A stretch of DNA of 64,000 bases from Neorhizobium lilium (GCF_004053875.1 NZ_SBIP01000006.1:186001-250000); one strand, 5' to 3'. Positions 15,560 through 24,992 are shown, counted from the first letter of the stretch. Made by a program: numbers and translations. Notes: a model not told the origin generated them from the sequence alone.

Positions 15560-15868
15560 CTATGCGTTTGCCGCCGGATCAGGCGCCCCGCCATCGTTGA
15601 TGCGCTCCTTGAGCTCCTTGCCAGCGCGAAAGAACGGCACCCATTTCTCCTCGACGAAGACCGCTGTGCCGTTCTTAGGGTTTCGTCCAGACCGTGACGG
15701 CCGGTGTCGCACGACAAAAGTCCCGAAACCTCTGAGTTCAACCCGTTCTCCGCGTTCCATGGCGCTTGCTATGTCGTCAAGAATAGTATCGACGATCCGC
15801 CCCGCGTCCTGATGATAGAGGTGCGGATTGCGTGCGGCGATAATATCGATGAGTTCGGATCTGATCAT
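15560..15868 (-). CDS. integration host factor beta-like protein
   Basis: A 102-aa HU/IHF-family protein with the IHF-beta style N-terminus MIRSELIDIIAARNPHLYHQ, the VELRGFGTFVVRHR strand segment and the arm GRNPKNGTAVFVEEKWVPFF followed by RAGKELKERI. The FGTF...GRNP pattern and arm sequence fit the IHF-beta branch. IHF bends DNA at specific sites in replication, recombination and transcription. A chromosomal copy normally exists, so this is an additional plasmid-borne paralog. ATG at 15868 preferred by family alignment; ribosome-binding site is weak. Confidence 0.88.
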   Translation of the reverse strand: MIRSELIDIIAARNPHLYHQDAGRIVDTILDDIASAMERGERVELRGFGTFVVRHRPSRSGRNPKNGTAVFVEEKWVPFFRAGKELKERINDGGAPDPAANA

Positions 15869-15958
15869 GGAGCTTTTGTAACGCATCTGTCGGGTTTTGG
15901 AAGATCGGCCCTGACCTTGATCGAATCGATCATGGACGGAGCGAGCGCAAGCCGGGGT

Positions 15959-18900
15959 TCAAGCGTTGGTATCTTCAGCGTCGGAGCTGGCGAGCGCGGA
16001 ACTGGCGAGCGCTTCTTCGACCTCGCGCACCTGGCGACGTTTGTCCGCCAGTTCCTCGGCAAAAGAAAACGTGCCGCCGTCGCGTGAGCGATAGGATGCA
16101 AGCCGCCGGTGGGCGTCGTCCAGACGATGACGATAACGCTGTTGCTCGGCCTCGAAGTCGCCCAGTGCATGTTCGAGGCGTGAGATGGCGCCAAGCGGCG
16201 TGACCGTGACATCAAGATCGATGTCGTAGTCGGCCCCGGTGCGCTGAAGTACGGTCAGGACACGGTAGCCGTCACCTTTGCCAAACCTCTCGCCCTCATA
16301 CATGAGATCGAATCCGCCGATGGTCCCAAGCACGGTTTCTCCCTCGATCCGAAGCTGCAGCAGCGTGAGGGTTTCCTTCATCAGTGCCCGGCCGGCCGCC
16401 TTGCGATCATCGTAGGCCTTGCCTGTCACGGTCATTGCGAAGGCATCACCTGATGTCGGAACACGTCGCTCGATGTCCTGAGCGATCTCGGCGATGCGCC
16501 GGGATGAGGTCTCGATGTCGCGTTCGGCGTCACGAATTTGGCGACGCACCGCATACTGGTCGTCTTCGTGGGCGGCGCGCAATCGTTCGAGACGGGCAAT
16601 ATCGGCCTCCAGGCCTGCCTTTTGCATCAGCCGCTCGTCGCCGGACGCGATCGCCTTGGCCATGGCGAATTGATTGGCCTGCCCTTCGTCCATATCTTCC
16701 AGCCGACGGATGGAGGTGTCGCCGGACAATGCCGCAGCGATAAACCGGGCCTTGCGCTCGTTGTTCTGCCACATGCTGGCGTCGAGTGAGCCTTGCGTGG
16801 CATAGGCGAAGATATCGACCTCGTCGTGCTGGTTGCCCTGACGGACGATGCGGCCTTCACGCTGTTCGATCTGGGAGGGAAGCCACGGAACGTCGAGATG
16901 GTGGAGCGCCTTCAACCTCAGCTGGGCGTTGACGCCGGTGCCCATGGTCTCGGAGGAACCGATCAAAAAGCGGACCTTGCCAGCCCGCACATCGCCAAAC
17001 AGCCGCTGCTTGGCCTCGGTCTTCTTGTAGTCCTGCATGAAGGCGATCTCGCAAGGCGGCACGCCCATGCGGATCAACTCATCGCGGATCCAGCGATAGG
17101 CCGAAAAGCCCCGGCTCTTCTCGACATTGATGGTGCCGAGATCAGAAAATATCATCTGTGCAGCGCCCGGCAACTCGAAAGGCTTGCCGTCAGGCCGGAC
17201 ATACTCCCGCTCTGCGGTCTCCGCCCAGATACGGTGAGCGTTCTCGACGAGCAGATTGAGCTTGTTGTCGGGCTCGTTGTCATTGTCGGGGTCGATCAGG
17301 CGCAGGTCGATTGCCGCATGACGGCCGTCGGTGATGACCGAGAGCAGGATATCGTCGCCGGGCTTGGTCGGTCCCTCGCGCTGTTCGATGGCCTTGATAC
17401 GGGCATCGAGGACGGCCTGATAGTTCCTGAAGGATTGCGTTGGTTTTGCCGTCAGGATTTGCCGCCGACCCGTCGAGATCGCTGGCACCTTCACATATTG
17501 GCGCAGATCCCCCGGCAACACGACATCCCCAAAGCTGCGGAACATCGCAATCAGCTCGGGGACGTTGACGAAGCTGGCAAAGCGGCTGACAGGCTTGTAT
17601 TTGCCGGACGGCTGAATTTCGAGCGCGGTCGTCGTGTCGCCGAACGTGCTGGCCCAGGCGTCGAATTCGTGCAGGCCGCGCTCTGCAAGAGCTTCATGTC
17701 CCAGCAGGCGCTGTATGGAGAACATCTCGCCAAGCGTGTTGGTGATCGGCGTGCCAGAAGCCAGAACAAGGGCACGGCCGGGGTTTTTCGTCTCGATGAA
17801 GCGGGATTTGACGTAAAGATCCCAGGCGCGCTGCGACCCGTTCGGGTCGATGCCCTTCAGTGTCGCCATGTTGGTGGCGAAGGACAGCTTGCGGAATACC
17901 TGCGCCTCATCGACGATGATCTGGTCAACGCCGATTTCAGAGATTGTCAGCAAATCGTCCTTGCGGGTGGCGAGCGCTTCGAGCCGCTCCTGCAAGCCTT
18001 CCTTCAGACGCTCGAGACGTTTTCTCGAGACGCGGTCGTCGCTTTCGACCCGCGTCAACAGATCCTCGAAGAGCTCCAGCTCGTCATGGATCATCTGTTG
18101 CTCGAAAGCAGATGGAACGGCGATGAACCGAAACGCGGAATGGGTGATGATAACAGCATCCCATGTCGCCGTCGCCGCGCGGCTGAGAAAGCGTGCGCGT
18201 TTGTCCTTGGTGAAGTTGGTCTCGTCGGCTACCAGGATATTGGCGTTCGGATAGAGGCCTAAAAATTCCCGCGCCGCTTGGGCCAGGCAATGGCCGGGAA
18301 CGACCAGCATCGCCTTGGCGATCAGGCCAAGCCTGCGCTGTTCCATGATGGCCGCCACCATCGTCATGGTCTTGCCGGCGCCGACGGCATGGGCGAGATA
18401 GGTGGAGCCTGAGGAGATGATCCGCCAGATCCCGCGTTTCTGATGCCCGTACAAAGCAAAGGCGCTCGACGCGCCAGGGAGTTTCAGATGAGAACCGTCG
18501 AATGTGCGCGGCGCGATATTGTTGAAGCGGTCGTTATAAACCCGCGCCAGTCGGTCGGTGCGATCAGGATCAGCCCACACCCAGGTCTCGAATGCATGTT
18601 TGATCTTCTGCAGCTTGTCACGGACCGCTTCGGTATCGACGACGTTCAGCACCCGGCGCTCGCCATCGGCATCCTTGAACACATCGAAGATCTGGGGGAC
18701 CCGGCTATTGAGCGCGTCGGCCAGGAGTTCGCCTGCGTGCCGGCGGCTTGTTCCCCATTCCGAGGTGCCAACGGCGCTATAACCAAGCTGCCGCGCCTCG
18801 ACGGTCCAGGAGCCGAGTTCCGGCATATGGTGAATACGGATTTCGGTTCCCATCGTTTCCTGCACAAAGGCGACGACATCGGAAGCCGGGATCCATGGGG

Positions 18901-21058
18901 CACCGAGACGGGCGGTGATATCCGACGGCCGAAGGTCGGCTGGCTGAACTGCCTCCAGGGCAGTGACGTTCCGCTCAAAGGCTGGATCAAGGTCTGCCGC
19001 TGCTTGCGCTGCGACCAGCTTGCTACGAACCAAACCGGACAGATAGGCATCCGATGTCTGCCAGGAGCCGTCGACCGGATCACAAAAGATGCCATCACCA
19101 AGCTCGTCGATGACGGCGGACGGATCGCGATGCAGGAGTTCGGCGATATGGTCGATATCGACATGCCCGCGTTCGTTGAGCACGACAGCAAGCGCATCGG
19201 ATGCTGATGTGATCACCGGGGCTGCAGGTGGCGAGATCACCCGGTCGGTAAAGATCGGACCGGGACGCGCCGTGTCGGTTTCCAGATCGTAGTCTTCGAT
19301 CGAGGCGACCAGCCAGCAGTCGGGGTCATCCCGAAACGGCTGCAGGTTCGGTTGGCGGTGCGTTTCCCGCACTTCGCCGGTTTCAGGATCCTCACTGACC
19401 GAAACAGCGGTGTGATTGACCGGGCCGAAGTCTCGCACGAAGCTTGACCAGGCGATGCGAAGCCGGACCTGAAGATCTTTCCACGGGCGGTCCTGCTCCT
19501 GCGCCTTCAGGATCGCGCGCACCGCGTCGCGGAGGGGGATCAGCTTGGTGATGATGCGGACGTGTTTTTCCGGGATTCCTTCGCCGCCGCGGCCCTTACG
19601 AACGGGAACGGCGGTAGCAGTGCCATCGACAAGCTGCATAAGGCCTCTGGCATTGTCGATGAAGAAACTGCCCTCGCGGACCTTCGAGCCCTCCGGGCGC
19701 AGATCATCGATGTCACCGAGTTCGTCTTCCAGGTCGATATCAACTGGTGTCGGTTCACCGTCGTAAAGATCTTCCGGAAGAAGGGTGATAGCAGCGTTCA
19801 GCGCTGGTTCGAGATCGATGTCGGGACGGCTATGGCACGTGTATGTTTCGCCGAAAGGGCCGGATGTGAGGACATGGTCGCCGAGCACGAAGTCAGGATG
19901 ACGGGCAAACCAGCGATTGACGCGGATCGGGCCTTCGTCTTCCGTTGCGGCACGAACCTCATCGATATCGAGCCACGTCTGGTCGCCCTCCGGTTCGCCG
20001 GGTTTGCGCTTGCGGAAGAACAAGAGATCGACCACGACGTCCGTGCCGGCGTCTCGCCGGAAACTGCCCTCAGGCAATCGAATGGCCGCGATCAAATCTG
20101 CGGATTTGGCAATATATTCGCGCGCTGTGGCGTCTGCCTTGTCCATAGTGCCGGAGCTGGTCACGAAGGCGGCGAGAGCACCGGGCTTCAGCAGGTCGAT
20201 GGACCGGGCAATGAAGTAGTCATGCAGGCGAAGGCCGAGCTTGCGGTAGGCCCGGTCGGAACGAACTGTGCGGTCGGAAAAGGGTGGGTTGCCGATGGCG
20301 AGGTCGAAAATGGGCGACAGGTCTGTGAGTGCAAAGTCGGCGTTGATGATGCGCGCCTTGGGCTGCAGCAACCGCACGATGCGCGTTGTGACGGGATCAA
20401 GCTCGACCCCGGTGACAAAGCTGTTGTCGCGATAGAATTCCGGCATCAGTGCCGGGAAGAGACCCGTGCCGATGCCCGGTTCCAGCACCCGCCCTCCACG
20501 CCAGCCAAGCCGCTGCAGGCCCGACCAGATGGCCCGGATGACAAACTCCGGGGTGAAGTGGGCGTATTGCGTGCAGCGGGCCAGCGAGGCGTAGTCGGAT
20601 TCGCACACGGCAGTTTCCAATGAGCTGGCAAGATCGTCCCAGCCCTTCCGAAAACCGACCTCACCCGGTCGGCGGAACATGCCGTTCGCCAGTTCCGACG
20701 CCCCGAAACCGGTAAAGTGGATCAGCCTCTGCTGATGCTCGCGTGTGACGGGCACGTCGTTGCGCTCGATCTCGTTGGCGGTCAGTATGGCGGCAACATT
20801 CATCCGCGCCCGCTCCTTCCAGTTGGCGGCAAGGCCACGATCCTCGCCATGGCCGAGATAGAAGTTCGTACGGTCGCCCTGTTTGCGCGCAACCGGTTTT
20901 CGGGGGAGCGCCGAGGCAGGTGCTGGCGGGGTGGGATCAGGATCGTCGTCGTTGGCCGGCTCCGGCGCAAAGCTGCCAAAGGCCGTAACACCGAGACCAA
21001 GTCCCGATGACAGCGCGCTGCTGCCGAACATGTCGAGGGTAAAGGGATCGTGGGACAT
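15959..21058 (-). CDS. giant N6-adenine methyltransferase-helicase fusion
   Basis: A 1699-aa protein. After a ~60-residue proline-rich start, a SAM-dependent methyltransferase domain carries VLEPGIGTGLFPALMP (motif I, about residue 201) and NPPFSDR (motif IV, about residue 257). A superfamily-2 helicase core follows: AVGAGKTMTMVAA (Walker A), VDEAQVFRKL (DEAQ box), SGTPITNT (motif III) and QREGRIVRQGNQ (motif VI). The C-terminal ~250 residues are a helical, coiled-coil-like tail. CAAGGAG upstream of 21058 fixes the start. The layout recalls phage P1 DarB and related antirestriction methylase-helicases carried by rhizobial plasmids, so a role in protecting transferred DNA is likely but inferred. 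Confidence 0.88.
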   Translation of the reverse strand: MSHDPFTLDMFGSSALSSGLGLGVTAFGSFAPEPANDDDPDPTPPAPASALPRKPVARKQGDRTNFYLGHGEDRGLAANWKERARMNVAAILTANEIERNDVPVTREHQQRLIHFTGFGASELANGMFRRPGEVGFRKGWDDLASSLETAVCESDYASLARCTQYAHFTPEFVIRAIWSGLQRLGWRGGRVLEPGIGTGLFPALMPEFYRDNSFVTGVELDPVTTRIVRLLQPKARIINADFALTDLSPIFDLAIGNPPFSDRTVRSDRAYRKLGLRLHDYFIARSIDLLKPGALAAFVTSSGTMDKADATAREYIAKSADLIAAIRLPEGSFRRDAGTDVVVDLLFFRKRKPGEPEGDQTWLDIDEVRAATEDEGPIRVNRWFARHPDFVLGDHVLTSGPFGETYTCHSRPDIDLEPALNAAITLLPEDLYDGEPTPVDIDLEDELGDIDDLRPEGSKVREGSFFIDNARGLMQLVDGTATAVPVRKGRGGEGIPEKHVRIITKLIPLRDAVRAILKAQEQDRPWKDLQVRLRIAWSSFVRDFGPVNHTAVSVSEDPETGEVRETHRQPNLQPFRDDPDCWLVASIEDYDLETDTARPGPIFTDRVISPPAAPVITSASDALAVVLNERGHVDIDHIAELLHRDPSAVIDELGDGIFCDPVDGSWQTSDAYLSGLVRSKLVAAQAAADLDPAFERNVTALEAVQPADLRPSDITARLGAPWIPASDVVAFVQETMGTEIRIHHMPELGSWTVEARQLGYSAVGTSEWGTSRRHAGELLADALNSRVPQIFDVFKDADGERRVLNVVDTEAVRDKLQKIKHAFETWVWADPDRTDRLARVYNDRFNNIAPRTFDGSHLKLPGASSAFALYGHQKRGIWRIISSGSTYLAHAVGAGKTMTMVAAIMEQRRLGLIAKAMLVVPGHCLAQAAREFLGLYPNANILVADETNFTKDKRARFLSRAATATWDAVIITHSAFRFIAVPSAFEQQMIHDELELFEDLLTRVESDDRVSRKRLERLKEGLQERLEALATRKDDLLTISEIGVDQIIVDEAQVFRKLSFATNMATLKGIDPNGSQRAWDLYVKSRFIETKNPGRALVLASGTPITNTLGEMFSIQRLLGHEALAERGLHEFDAWASTFGDTTTALEIQPSGKYKPVSRFASFVNVPELIAMFRSFGDVVLPGDLRQYVKVPAISTGRRQILTAKPTQSFRNYQAVLDARIKAIEQREGPTKPGDDILLSVITDGRHAAIDLRLIDPDNDNEPDNKLNLLVENAHRIWAETAEREYVRPDGKPFELPGAAQMIFSDLGTINVEKSRGFSAYRWIRDELIRMGVPPCEIAFMQDYKKTEAKQRLFGDVRAGKVRFLIGSSETMGTGVNAQLRLKALHHLDVPWLPSQIEQREGRIVRQGNQHDEVDIFAYATQGSLDASMWQNNERKARFIAAALSGDTSIRRLEDMDEGQANQFAMAKAIASGDERLMQKAGLEADIARLERLRAAHEDDQYAVRRQIRDAERDIETSSRRIAEIAQDIERRVPTSGDAFAMTVTGKAYDDRKAAGRALMKETLTLLQLRIEGETVLGTIGGFDLMYEGERFGKGDGYRVLTVLQRTGADYDIDLDVTVTPLGAISRLEHALGDFEAEQQRYRHRLDDAHRRLASYRSRDGGTFSFAEELADKRRQVREVEEALASSALASSDAEDTNA

Positions 21059-21160
21059 GGACTGTTCTCCTTGAAAAAAAGCGAGCGCCATCGGCGCGCC
21101 GGGATGCCCGTAAGCGCGATGGCTGCAACATTTGATGGAAGGCTGGCCGTGGGGCCGGTA

Positions 21161-21559
21161 TCAGCGGCGGACCGGCGTGATGGACATGGACGTTTCGCCC
21201 ATGATGATTTGCAGATCGGTGCAGCCGGGACTTGCCGCGATCAGCTTCACGAGCATAGCGCCCTCGAGAAACTCTATCCCGTCATCGCCCCCGAAATGCT
21301 GGCGCTTGTAGTGCCACCAATCGGGGTTGGTTTTTGGGTCGCATTCTTCGGCGTAGACGACGCATGGACGCTGCCCCTCAGCGAGCTTGCCATTGGACAT
21401 GATGTACACGCCCTCGTCGCCGACGAGCCAGACACCCGACTGTTCATCACGACCGGGATAAAGCCCATAGTGGGGATTGCGGAAGCCGTCATTGCGGTAG
21501 GCGTCGATCCGTCCGCGCATCATGACGATGCGGACATCCGTCGTGGAAAAGGTGAACAT
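21161..21559 (-). CDS. DUF3085-type small protein
   Basis: A 132-aa protein with GVWLVGDEGVYIMSNGKLAE near residue 41, VVYAEECDPKTNPDWW near residue 67 and FGGDDGIEFLE near residue 88. This pattern I associate with DUF3085, a family of short plasmid/phage proteins of unknown function. It sits between the DUF1419-type gene and the methyltransferase-helicase in the same orientation, with 12 bp to the upstream gene, so it probably shares their transcript. Confidence 0.65.
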   Translation of the reverse strand: MFTFSTTDVRIVMMRGRIDAYRNDGFRNPHYGLYPGRDEQSGVWLVGDEGVYIMSNGKLAEGQRPCVVYAEECDPKTNPDWWHYKRQHFGGDDGIEFLEGAMLVKLIAASPGCTDLQIIMGETSMSITPVRR

Positions 21560-21571
21560 CGCCCGCCTCCG

Positions 21572-22177
21572 TCACGCGGCTACAGCGTCGGGCAGATAGC
21601 GCAGATGCACGGGCAGTTTCGCGGAAACCTCGGCATCCGTGAGCTGGTCGAGCTGTTTCAGGGATGTGCCTTCCTTGCCGCCATAGAGCAGGACCGTGCG
21701 CTCGTCGCGATCAACAGAAGGCCAGCGCTGGCCGGCATAGCCGCGATAGTCATCCGCCGTGCTCGACCAGATATGCTCGAGACGTTCCTCGCGGGTCATC
21801 GCCCGAACCGGCCTGGACTCGCGCTCGATGATCGCGTTGCGCATGCGCTCAGGCGAGCCCTTGTCGGCCAGGTCGCAATAGCCGTGGAAATGGCGGATGT
21901 TCCCGTCGATCAAAAGAGTGAAAAAGATGCTGGTAATCGAGCCGGTCAGAACCTCGCGCATGGCGAACATATCACCGCGCAACCACAGCGGCGGCAGGAC
22001 CTCGAACATGTAATCGTGCGATGGCTGATCGATCTTGAACCATTCGCCTCGGTAAAGCGCGCTGTCGTCTCCCTCCCATCGGCCCGGGCGCTGCGCGTGG
22101 CGGTCGAACATGCGAAACATCTGCCGGCGATCGGCGACACCTTCAAAGACTTTGCGGATGGTGGAAAGGGTCATCAT
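21572..22177 (-). CDS. DUF1419-type protein
   Basis: A 201-aa protein with a conserved-looking core, TIRKVFEGVADRRQMFRMFD then RHAQRP, followed by DYMFEVLPPLWLRGDMFAMR and TGSITSIFFTL. I recognise this as the DUF1419 family of rhizobial plasmids; no biochemical role is known. Two ATGs (22177, 22174) follow GAAGGAG. A TCCGG-G-CCGGA palindrome (22196-22206) lies 19 bp upstream of the start. Confidence 0.65.
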   Translation of the reverse strand: MMTLSTIRKVFEGVADRRQMFRMFDRHAQRPGRWEGDDSALYRGEWFKIDQPSHDYMFEVLPPLWLRGDMFAMREVLTGSITSIFFTLLIDGNIRHFHGYCDLADKGSPERMRNAIIERESRPVRAMTREERLEHIWSSTADDYRGYAGQRWPSVDRDERTVLLYGGKEGTSLKQLDQLTDAEVSAKLPVHLRYLPDAVAA

Positions 22178-22316
22178 CGGGCTCCTTCAGCCTCGTCCGG
22201 GCCGGAGCGCGGCGGATCCTCGTGGTCGCCATCGTCTCTTCAGCCCTTCCTGACCCCTCCCCTCAGGCCGCCTCTCCGTTCGGGCGGGTCAAGGGCCGGC
22301 ACAGCCGGGCGAAGCT

Positions 22317-23276
22317 TCACCCTTGACGCGACTGGCGGGCATGCGGCAGGCCTCTCCCTCTTTCCTTTCTCCCTCTTTCTTCTTTCCGGGACATCTTTAG
22401 AACTTCGTTCCAATCGTCTTCGCTAGGCCGCAGGCGCGTCCAGTCGCAGCCGGCTTCCTCCGCGAGCGCTCGCAGGCGCCCGGCAAATGTTGCGCCCTGG
22501 GGATTGGCGTCGGTGGCAGCAACAAGCTGCCTCCCCGGCCTGGAAGCCAGTGCCCGGATCGCAGCTTCCGTTGCCGGCGACCAGCCCCCGCCGGTACTGA
22601 GATACATTGTGCCTTCGCGGATACCCTCGATCGCCGCAAGGCTCATGGCGTCGATCGCGGCCTCGGTGACGCAGATGCGGTCAGCATCGGGCGGCCCGAA
22701 CCGGAATAGGATCTTCGTTCCGCCCGTTGCAAAGCCTCGCCATTCCAGACCGCGTTCTTCCCAACCCGTCACCTGGCCCGCATCATCCGTGTGAGCCGCC
22801 CACATGCTGCCGTAGGGACCTTCCCGCACGATATCCGCTGCAATAACTGCCTGAAGAAGAGAAGTTGGCAGAAACCGTTCGGAAGAAAGGTACCGCCATG
22901 CGGCCGAACCCCGCCATGGTTTGCGGCGGCTTTCCCACCGCTCTGCCGTGGGGCCGAAAGAACCGCGATCCTTTAAGAGTGGCCTCCATTGTGGTTCCGC
23001 AAGATCATAGCCGACGAGTTGCGCAACCCGCTCCAGGCTCTCCTGGAAACTGGCACCATCGATATGCTCAACAAGGGCAAAGACGTCCCCTTTGGCGTCG
23101 GAGAGCGGATCGAACCAGCCCCTCCCGCCGTGGATCACAATAATGATCTCTGGTCCGCGGCGATGTTTGACGGCGCGGCGCGTGCTTTCCTTTACATCGA
23201 CTGTAAACCCAGCCTTTTCCAGCACCGCCCCGCATCCGACCTTTTCCCTCAGTTCTTCAACCTGCTCTTTCTTCAT
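22317..23276 (-). CDS. toprim-domain protein (DUF3991/toprim type)
   Basis: A 319-aa protein. The N-terminal ~120 residues (VEELREKVGCGAVLEKAGFT and the AKGDVFALVEHI segment) fit the DUF3991 zinc-finger-like primase region in degenerate form. The C-terminal toprim domain has the acidic VTEAAIDAMSLAAIEG (residues ~213-228), TGGGW, and VAATDANPQG, the conserved E and DxD-like residues. Such proteins act as primase- or nuclease-like factors in plasmid replication or transfer. The tail (RKEERGRKERGRGLP) is very basic. Confidence 0.82.
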   Translation of the reverse strand: MKKEQVEELREKVGCGAVLEKAGFTVDVKESTRRAVKHRRGPEIIIVIHGGRGWFDPLSDAKGDVFALVEHIDGASFQESLERVAQLVGYDLAEPQWRPLLKDRGSFGPTAERWESRRKPWRGSAAWRYLSSERFLPTSLLQAVIAADIVREGPYGSMWAAHTDDAGQVTGWEERGLEWRGFATGGTKILFRFGPPDADRICVTEAAIDAMSLAAIEGIREGTMYLSTGGGWSPATEAAIRALASRPGRQLVAATDANPQGATFAGRLRALAEEAGCDWTRLRPSEDDWNEVLKMSRKEERGRKERGRGLPHARQSRQG

Positions 23277-23549
23277 GATATTCCCGCTCCTCTGGCCGGT
23301 CCACCTTTCGGTCGTGTCGCTCCAACATGAGCTACCCTTCCACCAGCCGCGAAGAGCAAAGGGGGCAAGGGCGACGGCGGCAAGTCAAAAAATATGAGGT
23401 CTCGGCTATATCGCCCAGCCGGCGGCGAAGCTTCCCTTGCGGCCTGCCGCCGCCAGCGGCACAACCCCTACTGCAAACGGGCAGCCCAAGAATCTATCTG
23501 TATAGAATAGCCAGTTATTTAATTGACTACCGACTGTTCATGTGGAACC

Positions 23550-23816
23550 ATGATGTCTCCACGTGAACTGTTGGCCTGGAATGTGAAAAAACTGCGTGTC
23601 GCGAAAGGAGTGTCGCAAGAGCGACTTTCTCTCGAAGCTCATCTCGAACGGGTTGCGATCTCGCAGATAGAACGCAGACGAATTAACCCGGGCCTTGATT
23701 CACTCGGAAAAATTGCGGAGGCTCTCGGCGTCCCCATTAAGGATCTGTTCAAAGAGCCGCTACCAGGCGAATCGGAGCCGACAAACCTGCGCCCAGGGCG
23801 CCGGAACTCGAACTGA
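23550..23816 (+). CDS. XRE-family transcriptional regulator, short
   Basis: An 88-aa protein that is essentially one HTH_3 domain: RELLAWNVKKLRVAKGVSQE, then RLSLEAHLERVAISQIERR and SLGKIAEALGVPIKDLF. Helix 3, RVAISQIERRRIN, would contact DNA. TGGA lies before the ATGATG start; either ATG may be used. It is followed after 36 bp by a second XRE gene, with an inverted repeat between them. Confidence 0.88.
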   Translation: MMSPRELLAWNVKKLRVAKGVSQERLSLEAHLERVAISQIERRRINPGLDSLGKIAEALGVPIKDLFKEPLPGESEPTNLRPGRRNSN

Positions 23817-23820
23817 TACG

Positions 23821-23834
23821 TTGATTGGAATCAA
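23821..23834. promoter_or_regulatory. inverted repeat between two XRE regulator genes
   Basis: TTGATT-GG-AATCAA, a perfect 6-bp palindrome with a 2-bp centre, directly upstream of the second regulator and overlapping a CAATTG. XRE dimers bind such dyads, so it is a plausible operator. Confidence 0.5.
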
Positions 23835-23852
23835 TTGTTTCGGGGACACGAC

Positions 23853-24275
23853 ATGAAGAATGAACCTCATGCGGTTGATGTGGCCATAGGTCAGGCAATC
23901 CGTAAGAGGCGCCTACTCAACGGTGTCTCTCAGGCCGGCCTTGGTACGCAGATTGGTGTTACCTTCCAGCAGATTCAGAAATATGAAAAAGGCACGAACC
24001 GCGTTTCGGCCAGCATGCTCACGGAAATCGCTCATGCGCTGCATGTAGACGTGCGGAGTTTTTTTGATGCTGTCGACGCTCTTGGCAGCAATGGGCCGTT
24101 CCGCGATATGGGCGTTAGAACAGCGGAGGTCCCCGTCACGCGCGAGACGGTCTCGCTCAATCAGGCTTTCGCCCGGATAGGCGATCCTAGGCTTCGTCGA
24201 AAAATCGTGGATTTTGTCCGGGCTGCCGCTGGCGCCACGGATGAGAACGAGCATCTTCAGAACGCCGCGGAATAG
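23853..24275 (+). CDS. XRE-family transcriptional regulator with C-terminal extension
   Basis: A 140-aa protein. Residues ~10-65 are an HTH_3 domain (AIGQAIRKRRLLNGVSQAGL, then IGVTFQQIQKYEKGTNRVSA). QQIQKYEKGTNR is typical of the rhizobial family of XRE regulators of about 140 aa. The C-terminal half contains RIGDPRLRRKIVDFVRA, which may mediate dimerisation. GGGGACACGAC precedes the ATG at 23853. Together with the gene upstream it forms a likely two-gene regulatory switch. Confidence 0.88.
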   Translation: MKNEPHAVDVAIGQAIRKRRLLNGVSQAGLGTQIGVTFQQIQKYEKGTNRVSASMLTEIAHALHVDVRSFFDAVDALGSNGPFRDMGVRTAEVPVTRETVSLNQAFARIGDPRLRRKIVDFVRAAAGATDENEHLQNAAE

Positions 24276-24318
24276 CCTGCACAAGAATTCGGGCAGACCG
24301 TGGCCAACTAGGCTGTCG

Positions 24319-24963
24319 TCAAAGCAGCAGCGGCGCCTCGGGTGCTGCCTTCTTCTTCGCCCATAGCTCGCTTGTCCGCTCCATCGTCACCAACTCGGGC
24401 GGAAATGTCCGCTTCTGGAATGCGAGTGCATCGTCAAAACTACCGTGAAGCCACTGTTCGTACTCATCTGAATGGAGCAGGACAGGCATCCGGTTGTGCA
24501 CCGGTTGGATCGCCTCGTTCGCATCGGTCATCACACCGGAATAGACGGGACCCCATTCATCGCTGATACGCCACAGGCCCGCCCATGCAAAGACCGGCTG
24601 GTCTTTCAAAGAGAACCAAGTCCGGGTCATTTTGCCCTTTTCACCCTCGGCTTCGGCGAAACCCGTTACGGGGATCAGGCATCGCCATTGAGGCTTACGC
24701 GCCAGGCCGATCCACATGCCTTTCGCAAGGTCGGCGATGTTGTTGACCGGCTCTGGCTTGGCTTCCGGCTTCATCCCTTTCAGTCGCAAGGGAAAGCCCC
24801 AGACCATCGAGCGAAGCTCACGAACGCCTTCATTCTCCGTCACCACCATCCCGGGCGTGCCCGGATAGACTTCCTCGGGAGCGTTCGACTGCATCGGATT
24901 TGGCACGCGGAAATGCGCGGCGACTTCTGCGGCGGAGAGACGGACGGTGTACAAGTTGCACAT
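24319..24963 (-). CDS. SRAP-family abasic-site processing protein (YedK/HMCES type)
   Basis: A 214-aa protein that starts MCNLYT, leaving Cys2 as the catalytic nucleophile after Met removal. It also has LIPVTGFAEAEG with the conserved Glu, and PVHNRMPVLL with the catalytic His. SRAP proteins bind single-stranded DNA and form a covalent thiazolidine link with abasic sites, protecting them. Plasmid copies probably guard single-stranded DNA during transfer. AAAGG lies seven bases upstream. A decayed second SRAP gene is immediately upstream in the same orientation. Confidence 0.92.
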   Translation of the reverse strand: MCNLYTVRLSAAEVAAHFRVPNPMQSNAPEEVYPGTPGMVVTENEGVRELRSMVWGFPLRLKGMKPEAKPEPVNNIADLAKGMWIGLARKPQWRCLIPVTGFAEAEGEKGKMTRTWFSLKDQPVFAWAGLWRISDEWGPVYSGVMTDANEAIQPVHNRMPVLLHSDEYEQWLHGSFDDALAFQKRTFPPELVTMERTSELWAKKKAAPEAPLLL

Positions 24964-24992
24964 GTTGCAAACCTTTCAGCGCGGAACGCTAT

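Noticed and set aside
16793..18262. A 489-aa plus-strand open frame
   Set aside because: It lies wholly antisense to the methyltransferase-helicase, whose motifs are clear; its composition follows from the opposite strand's codon use.
19562..20623. A 353-aa plus-strand open frame
   Set aside because: Antisense to the methyltransferase part of the large gene.
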